9,236 nucleotides of DNA from CAZAMT01 sp964486145 (lineage in GTDB: Bacteria > Bacteroidota > Bacteroidia > Bacteroidales > JAAAOM01). Under the pieces are notes generated by a model that had not been told where the DNA came from, made no database searches, and saw nothing but the letters and a program-made list of their open reading frames with translations. This document shows, in pieces, positions 1-5,504 of the stretch. Each line of letters begins with the position of its first letter. Position 1 is the first letter of the stretch. The DNA lies in contig CAZAMT010000157.1 in assembly GCA_964486145.1 (NCBI GenBank), forward strand, positions 1 to 9,236, in the 5' to 3' direction. Made by a program: the position numbers and the translations under genes.

Positions 1-81
1 AACTTAACAACTTAACTATAAACACATGAAAAGATGTTTTAAAAAAGATACATAATATATATATACATCTATATTATTGTA

Positions 82-89
82 TATATTTG
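82..89 (+). promoter_or_regulatory. Predicted Bacteroidota-type -7 promoter element of the peptide operon
   Basis: The bases TATATTTG match the Bacteroidota primary-sigma -7 consensus TAnnTTTG at every fixed position and are followed by C, which is also common there. The element lies 22 bases before the methyltransferase ATG, so transcription would start near 95-97 with a short leader. I see no convincing -33 TTTG at the expected distance, only an alternating AT tract (about 53-65), so the call rests on the -7 match. Confidence 0.5.
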
Positions 90-111
90 CACCGGATAAA
101 AATAGGATTCT

Positions 112-756
112 ATGAGTTTGTTAGAAATACAACATCGTTATGATACATTAGCAGATGATAACTGTTGCCTCTCATGCGGAGGCGCTATCAATTACTCAAA
201 AGCACAGGCAGGGGAGGTATGCGTGGATCTTGGCAGCGGCCGGGGCACCGATGTTCTGCGTTTAGCAGAACAGGTGGGCATGGACGGACATGTTTACGGG
301 CTGGACATTTCGGAAGGAATGATTGCAAAAGCTCTCAGAAATGCAAAAAAAACGGGTATTGAAAATGTATCATTTAAAAAGTGTAATCTCGAAGCACTAC
401 CTCTAAGAAAAGAAACAGTAGATCTCGTAATTTCAAATTGCACCATAAACCATGCGAATAATAAACAAAATGTTTGGAATGAGATTTACAGGATTTTAAA
501 AAAAGGCGGAAGGTTTGTGATAAGTGATATCTTTTCGATGCAACCGGTACCCGGGAAATACAAAAATGATCCGGTGGCTGTATCCGAATGCTGGGCAGGG
601 GCTGTTACCCGCGAGGTTTACATGGAACAGTTAAAACAAGCTGGATTTTCAAATGTTACGGTTATAGAAGAAAGTAAACCCTATAAAAAAGGAGAAGTTG
701 ATGTCAGCAGTTTTACAATTGCCGGATATAAAAAATCGTGTTGTTGCTGTGGATAG
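112..756 (+). CDS. ArsM-like SAM-dependent methyltransferase with Cys-rich C-terminal tail
   Basis: This is a class I SAM-dependent methyltransferase related to arsenite methyltransferase ArsM. The SAM-binding motif I is VDLGSGRGTD (residues 38-47) and the acidic motif II residue is D65. The ISNC motif (C110) and the SECWAGA motif (C160) match the two conserved ArsM cysteines that bind As(III). C18, C19 and C22 in the N-terminal CCLSCGGA correspond to the ArsM CC and GLGCGNP regions drawn together. At 214 residues it is shorter than usual bacterial ArsM (about 260-280), having lost the N-terminal insert. It ends in KKSCCCCG, which the catalytic fold does not need and which may bind a metal or metalloid or act as a thiol relay. 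It is first in an operon with a small Cys peptide, a radical SAM maturase and a thioredoxin/reductase. ArsM enzymes use thioredoxin as reductant, which fits. The true substrate could be As(III), another metalloid or the modified peptide. Confidence 0.85.
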   Translation: MSLLEIQHRYDTLADDNCCLSCGGAINYSKAQAGEVCVDLGSGRGTDVLRLAEQVGMDGHVYGLDISEGMIAKALRNAKKTGIENVSFKKCNLEALPLRKETVDLVISNCTINHANNKQNVWNEIYRILKKGGRFVISDIFSMQPVPGKYKNDPVAVSECWAGAVTREVYMEQLKQAGFSNVTVIEESKPYKKGEVDVSSFTIAGYKKSCCCCG

Positions 757-783
757 TTTTTAATTGGTTAATATACATTTATT

Positions 784-879
784 ATGCAAAGTTTAATTAA
801 AAAGAAAGCGGTTAAAGATGTGAAAACGGCACAATGTTGTGCCAAAACATCCAAAAACGCTGTTGGATGTCATGATTAA
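784..879 (+). CDS. Putative RiPP precursor peptide, 31 aa, three cysteines
   Basis: A 32-codon frame from ATG 784 to TAA 877-879 encodes a peptide with a short basic leader (MQSLIKKKAVKDVK) followed by TAQCCAKTSKNAVGCHD. Cysteines lie at residues 18, 19 and 29, next to a C-terminal HD. It sits 27 bases behind the methyltransferase and 69 bases before a radical SAM/SPASM maturase, the usual place of a RiPP precursor. SPASM-type maturases commonly act on cysteine peptides of this size, forming thioether or other crosslinks, so C18, C19 and C29 are the likely modification or metal-binding sites. There is no GG cleavage site and no dedicated protease or transporter nearby. I do not recognise the family. 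That it is a gene is inferred from position, amphipathic basic leader and Cys pattern. The spacing and the hairpin right behind its stop codon support this. Confidence 0.65.
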   Translation: MQSLIKKKAVKDVKTAQCCAKTSKNAVGCHD

Positions 880-919
880 ATCAAAGAGAGTTGCCTTTTA
901 TCGGCAGCTCTTTTGATTT
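878..919 (+). terminator. Stem-loop attenuator between peptide and maturase genes
   Basis: The left arm 878-895 and right arm 903-919 pair over about 16-17 base pairs around the 7-base loop 896-902, with G-U pairs and a one-base bulge. The stem begins inside the peptide stop codon. It has a GC-richer top (TTGCC against GGCAG), an A-rich left foot and a T-rich stretch after it (917-928). This is the shape of an intrinsic terminator or partial terminator. Because the maturase gene follows in the same direction without a clear promoter, I read it as an attenuator or an mRNA-stabilising hairpin that favours peptide over maturase. Confidence 0.65.
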
Positions 920-942
920 CTTTATTTGTCACAGTAAAAAAC

Positions 943-951
943 ATGTAAGTG
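943..951 (+). promoter_or_regulatory. Start-stop element (ATG TAA) abutting the GTG start of the maturase
   Basis: ATG 943-945 is followed at once by TAA 946-948 and then by the GTG start codon 949-951 in the same frame. This fixes the earliest possible start of the maturase at 949. An initiation codon with an immediate stop, plus a GTG start and no clear Shine-Dalgarno sequence, would be expected to lower or couple translation of the maturase. That regulatory reading is an inference. The arrangement itself is directly visible. Confidence 0.35.
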
Positions 952-2277
952 AAATATTCCAGATTTAATATTATATCTAAATTAGCCGATTCAGATGATT
1001 TTTTCATTGTAAATTCACTTTCAGGAAATGCGGATGTGCTTTCAAACTACGAAATGGAAATGTATAGAAATTCCGAAGCACTGAAGAATACACAATGGAT
1101 TGAAAAGGGGTATGTCGTTCATCCGGAAGATGAAGAACGTCTGTATCGAAAAAAATATCTTGATTTTATTGACTCCCGGGAAAGTGATGAAATACAAATA
1201 TTCTACGTTCCCAATTATACGTGTAATTTTAATTGCTCGTATTGTTATCAGAATGATTATCAGAATGAAACAGCTCCGTTTTCTGAAGAGGTAATAAATG
1301 CATTTTTTTCGTATGTTTCTTCAAAATTTATTGGTAGAAATAAATACATCACATTGTTTGGTGGTGAACCGTTATTAATGTCATCCCGGCAACAGGACTC
1401 AATATCATATTTTGTCGATAAATGCCTGGAACAAGGGATTGAACTTGCTGTGGTTACAAATGGTTATCATTTAAAAGATTATATTCCCGTGTTATCAAAA
1501 GCAAGTATCCGGGAAATCCAGGTTACACTGGATGGAACTGCATCATTACACAATAAACGGCGCCCATTAAAAAACGGCAATGAAACATTTGCCGGCATTG
1601 TTGATGGCATTGATGCTGCACTCAAGGCAGGTATGCCCGTTAACCTTCGAATGGTGATTGATAAAGAAAACATTGATGAACTTCCCAGGTTGGCGCGTTT
1701 TGCAAAAGAAAAGGGTTGGACAGAACATTCGTTGTTCAAAACACAACTGGGCCGAAACTATGAATTGCATTTTTGCCAATCCGCGCAATCTAAATTATAT
1801 TCACGCATTGAAATGTATCAGGACGTTTACAGGTTGATTAAAAATCACCCTGAAATACTTGACTTTCACAAACCTGCTTTTTCCATTTCAAAATTTTTAT
1901 TCGATAATGGTGAACTGCCGGATCCGTTATTTGATTCCTGCCCCGGGTGTAAAACTGAGTGGGCATTTGATTACACGGGCTCCATTTATTCATGCACAGC
2001 AACCGTGGGTAAATCAGATGAAAAACTAGGTACCTTTTATCCCGGGATAAACCTGTATGAAGACATGGTGGAAGAATGGGAAGAACGGGATGTGCTAAGC
2101 ATTGAAAAGTGCAAAGATTGTGAAGTTCAATTGATTTGCGGCGGGGGATGTGCTTCCATTGCCAAAAACCAATCCGGAAGTCTCCATTCACCCGATTGCA
2201 GACCTGTGAAAGCATTGTTGGAGCTGGGAATCGGACTTTACAGGGAACTGGATATCATAAAAGTTGATATAACTTAA
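949..2277 (+). CDS. Radical SAM/SPASM peptide maturase
   Basis: This 442-residue protein is a radical SAM enzyme of the SPASM peptide-maturase type. The SAM-cluster motif is C92-x3-C96-x2-C99 (TCNFNCSYC). GGEP (138-141) is the SAM-binding motif, and QVTLDG (191-196) is the conserved strand ending in a glycine turn. The C-terminal SPASM domain has C331, C334 and C349 (GSIYSC), then C388-x2-C391-x5-C397-x3-C401 and C417, enough ligands for two auxiliary [4Fe-4S] clusters. Residues 1-80 form an N-terminal region (including IVNSLSG) like that of other peptide maturases, which is why the GTG start is preferred. The next Met is residue 36, and a stop codon lies directly before the GTG. The likely substrate is the 31-residue Cys peptide just upstream. 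Trx/TrxR follows after 12 bases. The exact crosslink or other modification cannot be read from the sequence. Confidence 0.88.
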   Translation: MKYSRFNIISKLADSDDFFIVNSLSGNADVLSNYEMEMYRNSEALKNTQWIEKGYVVHPEDEERLYRKKYLDFIDSRESDEIQIFYVPNYTCNFNCSYCYQNDYQNETAPFSEEVINAFFSYVSSKFIGRNKYITLFGGEPLLMSSRQQDSISYFVDKCLEQGIELAVVTNGYHLKDYIPVLSKASIREIQVTLDGTASLHNKRRPLKNGNETFAGIVDGIDAALKAGMPVNLRMVIDKENIDELPRLARFAKEKGWTEHSLFKTQLGRNYELHFCQSAQSKLYSRIEMYQDVYRLIKNHPEILDFHKPAFSISKFLFDNGELPDPLFDSCPGCKTEWAFDYTGSIYSCTATVGKSDEKLGTFYPGINLYEDMVEEWEERDVLSIEKCKDCEVQLICGGGCASIAKNQSGSLHSPDCRPVKALLELGIGLYRELDIIKVDIT

Positions 2278-2289
2278 AATAGTATAATA

Positions 2290-3561
2290 ATGAAAGAAAT
2301 AACCACTGAAGAATATCAAAAAGAAGTACTGGAAGGAGGGAAGGTAGCCCTCGATTTTTATTCGAATGAATGTCCGCCTTGTGAGGCGCTGGCACCAAAA
2401 TTTGAAGGTTTGGCCGAATTGTATGGCAATGACATTAAATTTGTTAAGATCTTTCGTCAAAAAAATCGTGATCTTGCTGAAAGATTGGGTGTGAAAGGAT
2501 CACCAACGGTAATTTTTTATGAGAATGGAAAAGAAACCGGCGAGCGCCTGGCAGGAGGAATCAAACGATCGGAACTCATTACCAATCTTGACAACTTGAT
2601 TTCACAAGAAAGGGTGACCGAAATAAAATCACAGATTAAACCATTTACCTCCGAATGTGATGTGGCAATCATCGGTGGGGGGCCGGGAGGATTAACCGCC
2701 GGATTATATTTATGCCAGGCTAAAGTGAATACCATCATGATCGATACGGCACTGCCCGGCGGACAGGTTTCCACCACACATCAAATTTCAAATTACCCGG
2801 GATTCATCGATCCACAACCCGGGTATATGTTGTCACATAACATGTCCGAACAAACCAAGCTTTGTGGAACAAAATTTAAAGTATCGGTTGATGTAACACA
2901 TGTTGATCTTGATAAAAAAGAAATAGTTATTGATGATGTGGAAACCATCAAAGCTAAAAAGATTATTATTGCCACGGGTGCCTCACCTAATTTGTTAAAT
3001 ATTCCCGGAGAAATTGAATTGAAGGGAAAAGGTGTGTCGTACTGTGCTACTTGCGATGCAAAATATTATAATGACAAGGAAGTTGTTATTATTGGCGGGG
3101 GTAATAGCGCCATTGAAGAATCGGATTTCATTTCAAAGTTTGCCAGCAAGGTAACCATTGTTCATCAGTTTGATAAATTACAGGCAAATAAAACAGCGCA
3201 GGAAAAAGCGTTTGCCAATCCCAGGATCAACTTCATTTTTGAACACGAACCCCGTAAATTCGAAAGAGTGGGTGAAGGCATGCGTGTAACAATTGAGGAT
3301 TTAAAAACGAATGAATATAAAACGTTGGAAACCGATGGGGTTTTTATTTTTATTGGTATGAAACCCAATACATCGATGTTTGGTGGAAAACTTGAAATAG
3401 ATCAATGGGGCTACCTGAAAACCAATGAAGATCAGCAAACGAATTTACCAGGTGTGTATGCCGTAGGAGATATTTGCAGTAAAAAATACCGGCAGATTAC
3501 AACTGCCATTGCCGATGGCACTGTGGCTGCAATTGCTGTGACGAAAGAGATGGAGGTTTGA
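2290..3561 (+). CDS. Thioredoxin-thioredoxin reductase fusion lacking NADPH-binding arginines
   Basis: Residues 1-105 are a thioredoxin domain with active site C28-P-P-C31 (no Trp before the first Cys) and the cis-proline motif GSPTV (P72). After a linker, residues 123-423 are a low-molecular-weight thioredoxin reductase. Its FAD motif is IIGGGPGGL (127-135), its redox pair C252-A-T-C255, its second dinucleotide motif IIGGGNSAIEE (267-277) and its C-terminal FAD motif VYAVGDI. Where NADPH-dependent reductases have HRRxxxR, this protein reads HQFDKLQ (292-298). All three arginines that grip the 2'-phosphate are absent, so NADH or another donor is likely. The order Trx-TrxR is the reverse of the known Mycobacterium leprae TrxR-Trx fusion. 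Placed last in the operon, it probably supplies dithiol reducing power for the methyltransferase, or keeps peptide cysteines and the peptide-bound species reduced. Confidence 0.88.
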   Translation: MKEITTEEYQKEVLEGGKVALDFYSNECPPCEALAPKFEGLAELYGNDIKFVKIFRQKNRDLAERLGVKGSPTVIFYENGKETGERLAGGIKRSELITNLDNLISQERVTEIKSQIKPFTSECDVAIIGGGPGGLTAGLYLCQAKVNTIMIDTALPGGQVSTTHQISNYPGFIDPQPGYMLSHNMSEQTKLCGTKFKVSVDVTHVDLDKKEIVIDDVETIKAKKIIIATGASPNLLNIPGEIELKGKGVSYCATCDAKYYNDKEVVIIGGGNSAIEESDFISKFASKVTIVHQFDKLQANKTAQEKAFANPRINFIFEHEPRKFERVGEGMRVTIEDLKTNEYKTLETDGVFIFIGMKPNTSMFGGKLEIDQWGYLKTNEDQQTNLPGVYAVGDICSKKYRQITTAIADGTVAAIAVTKEMEV

Positions 3562-3590
3562 AAAACTGTTCTCTTAAGTGAAGGGAATAT

Positions 3591-3890
3591 TTAGCCCTCC
3601 AAAATAATATCACTGTCAATGTGCAGTTTTTTGTGCAATGGCCGGACGATTTCAATGGTAATGTCCCTTTTTCCGTTAAGATACTCACTGATACCGGAGG
3701 AACTGGTGCCCAGGATTTCTGCCAGTTCTTTTTGCTTCAATTTCGTTTCGAACGTTTTAAGTTCAATGTCATCCCTTAACGAAGGTGTACCCATGGAGCA
3801 ATTTTCTACTTCATACTTTTCAACCATATTTGAAAGCTCCACAAGTTCTTTCATGTTTGGATGGTCAGCAGGTGTGTTGTCGTTGACCAT
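3591..3890 (-). CDS. higA: HigA-type antitoxin / XRE-family HTH protein
   Basis: The 99-residue protein has a C-terminal Xre-type helix-turn-helix (about residues 50-92) with the motif LKQKELAEILGTSSSGISEYLNGKR and then IVRPLHKKLHI, which is the arrangement of HigA antitoxins. The N-terminal half contains LVELSNMVEKYE, like the HigA LIEKYE segment, but is shorter than usual. In an intact locus HigA represses its own promoter and neutralises the HigB mRNA interferase encoded just upstream. Here only a fragment of a HigB-like frame precedes it, ending 2 bases before this ATG, so it appears to be an orphan antitoxin. It converges with the Trx/TrxR gene, 29 bases away. Whether it is still transcribed is not visible, because I found no clear promoter. 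Confidence 0.75.
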   Translation of the reverse strand: MVNDNTPADHPNMKELVELSNMVEKYEVENCSMGTPSLRDDIELKTFETKLKQKELAEILGTSSSGISEYLNGKRDITIEIVRPLHKKLHIDSDIILEG

Positions 3891-3892
3891 GG

Positions 3893-4000
3893 TTAATAGT
3901 TCCTGTTGCTATTATATATTGTTTTTTCTGAATGTTTTCCATCATTATAACTTATCAATGTTTTCTTTATTTCAGCAAAATCTTTCCATTCAGCCTTTTT
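3893..4000 (-). pseudogene. Probable remnant of HigB toxin gene
   Basis: The frame reads KKAEWKDFAEIKKT (about 4000-3959), which closely resembles the conserved KAxWKnfaeIKktF segment of HigB/RelE-type mRNA interferases. It ends at TAA 3893-3895, two bases before the higA ATG, the tight spacing expected of higBA. About 20 unrelated residues follow where HigB normally has some 55-60 more (FNIxGNxYRLV and the C-terminal YDKID), and the HigB N-terminus is also missing. Upstream the frame runs without a break into another protein remnant (SISSDRKK). Alternatively the segment is the divergent tail of that other protein and the match is chance. Confidence 0.5.
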
Positions 4001-4310
4001 CCGGTCTGAACTAATCGACCAGCCTGCCGGCGCTCTGGAAACCACTTTCAAAGCCTTCGTCATCCGCACGGAGCCCAAAATATCCCCAGGATGCATATTT
4101 GCTGACGGCAGCCACAATGTTGTTCATATCATTATCAAAATCAAAGTGGGCGTCTTCGTTAAAAACGATCGGTTTTATTGTACAGCTATTCATGATTCGG
4201 ATGGCATCTGCCATATACATAATCTGGTTGGGATCGGCTACGACGTTGCCATGAATAAGAATAAGTAGTTGACAGTCAGCATATATTTTTTCATCATCAA
4301 TAGTTTTACG
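3995..4310 (-). pseudogene. Frameshifted C-terminal remnant of a glycoside-hydrolase-like protein
   Basis: Reading minus from the base after the preceding gene's stop codon, the frame is open without its own start (…YADCQLLILIHGNVV…, MADAIRIMNS, KPIVFNEDAHFDF, NNIVAAVSKYASWGYF, EGFESGFQS) down to about 4031. There it shifts to the next frame and continues as PAGWSISSDRKK. A two-base loss in the codon after GFQS explains the shift. From memory the pattern HGN...KPIVFNEDxHFDFD...YASWGYF...EGF..GFQSVP..W.ISS.RK is the C-terminal part of cellulase- or glycosidase-like TIM-barrel proteins. The Glu of FNED may be a former active-site residue. The N-terminal two thirds are absent. It is certainly not an intact gene. 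The family name is less sure. Confidence 0.6.
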
Positions 4311-5345
4311 TTAAATAATATAAGTTACTTTTTTCACCTTGTTTTCCGCTGATGACTGATAAACAGCTTCCTGCACGGCAATGCTGCGCAGGTAATCATC
4401 ACCATTGGGATCAAAAGGTTTGTTTGCAATCATTCCATCAATAAAATGCCGTTGGGTAGTGTAAACGCAGTCACCGGCAAAATCTATGTCATTATGTTCA
4501 TAGGTATGTTTTTTTTCCTCTTCCCCAAGCTGTTGAATGGTGATTTCTCCATTTGAATATAACCGAATAGCGCCCCGTGTGCCTTCAATCAGGCATTTAC
4601 CGAACGTATACCGCGGGTTAGGATAATTAGGTTCGTTGTACCGGTTGGCATCCCATAAGGCAACCTGACCATTTTGAAATTTAAAATGAACATGTGCGGC
4701 ATCTTCGCCTTTAATAACCGGATTTAGCTTTCTCAAAACAGCATACACCTGGTCGACTTCGCCCAGCAGGTAGCGAAATGTATCAATAAAATGTATACCA
4801 TTTTCATAAACCAAAAACCGCGGGTATTCCCTGAAATAAGGCTGACGAGGAATATAAGCATTTTCGCCCCAGCCGTCACCCATTCTTGACCTGAAATAAA
4901 GGGTGTGAATATCACCAATGATTTGTTGATTTATACGTTTTTTCATTTCACGGTACCAGGGTTGAAATCTCCAGTTTTCATGTACCATAAACCGGATTCC
5001 TTTTCTGTTTGTATATTCCACAATTTTTTTTGCTTCTTCATAGGTCGGAGCCAACGGTTTCTGACACACAATATGAATTCCCCTGTCAGCCGCTTCCATG
5101 CACATTTCAAGATGTGTTTCGGGGGGAGTAATAACATCAACAAAATCAGGTTTTTCTTTATCAAGCATTTCAAGGTAATCCTTGTAATGATTTGATATAC
5201 CACATTCATCCATAATGGGTTGTGCTTTTTCAACATTCCGGTTGCACATGGCAGTAATCTCAACTTCGGGAATCCGTTTCCAGGCCCGGTATTGAAATCC
5301 GGCAAAATATCCTGCACCGATACCAACACCTTTATATTTTTTCAT
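4311..5345 (-). CDS. Gfo/Idh/MocA family NAD(P)-dependent oxidoreductase
   Basis: A 344-residue soluble dehydrogenase of the Gfo/Idh/MocA family, which oxidises or reduces hydroxyl groups of sugars, inositols and their acids. The N-terminal Rossmann fold has GIGAGYFAGFQ (8-18) as dinucleotide loop. The family EKP motif appears as C94-Q-K96-P97, with K96 the catalytic lysine. HENWRFQPWYRE (122-133) and YENGIHFIDTFRYL (180-193) follow, with H185 and D188 in the usual catalytic region of the C-terminal alpha/beta domain. Length is typical. It is the last intact gene of the minus-strand operon, 159 bases behind the transporter, so it may also have its own promoter. The substrate cannot be assigned. 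Context suggests a sugar acid or related polyol. Confidence 0.87.
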   Translation of the reverse strand: MKKYKGVGIGAGYFAGFQYRAWKRIPEVEITAMCNRNVEKAQPIMDECGISNHYKDYLEMLDKEKPDFVDVITPPETHLEMCMEAADRGIHIVCQKPLAPTYEEAKKIVEYTNRKGIRFMVHENWRFQPWYREMKKRINQQIIGDIHTLYFRSRMGDGWGENAYIPRQPYFREYPRFLVYENGIHFIDTFRYLLGEVDQVYAVLRKLNPVIKGEDAAHVHFKFQNGQVALWDANRYNEPNYPNPRYTFGKCLIEGTRGAIRLYSNGEITIQQLGEEEKKHTYEHNDIDFAGDCVYTTQRHFIDGMIANKPFDPNGDDYLRSIAVQEAVYQSSAENKVKKVTYII

Positions 5346-5360
5346 GATTAAACTATAGTT

Positions 5361-5372
5361 TTTTGATCAAAA
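5361..5372. promoter_or_regulatory. Palindrome TTTTGATCAAAA upstream of the Gfo/Idh/MocA gene
   Basis: A perfect 12-base inverted repeat centred on GATC lies 15 bases before the ATG of the oxidoreductase in the 159-base gap behind the transporter gene. It resembles the outer half-sites (TTTTG/CAAAA) of the palindrome before the GntR gene but with a shorter centre. It could be an operator or a chance palindrome in AT-rich DNA. The rest of the gap holds no gene and no clear promoter. Confidence 0.2.
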
Positions 5373-5504
5373 TATCTTTAATATCTATTTTAAACTGGTC
5401 ATTTTTGTAAATCTGTAGACGATCATGGTGGTGTGTTCTGCTGCATTGTGCAATAATTAGGGTAACACAGATTATTGTATAGACATGATTCATTTGGATT
5501 TATA

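Noticed and set aside
26..55. Nine-codon frame MKRCFKKDT before the methyltransferase
   Set aside because: It is very short, has a single Cys, lies upstream of the predicted promoter and has no supporting signal.
3562..3590. Possible bidirectional terminator between the convergent operons
   Set aside because: Only a four-pair stem (AGGG/CCCT) and an imperfect TTC-CTTAAG-GAA palindrome are present, too weak to call.
3619..4014. 131-codon open frame on the plus strand
   Set aside because: It lies antisense to the higA gene and the toxin remnant and has a Ser/Phe-rich shadow composition. The minus strand has a recognisable HTH.
5470..5485. TTGTATAGAC as a second GntR operator behind the transporter gene
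   Set aside because: Only one half-site matches and the other half is degraded, so it is not distinguishable from chance.
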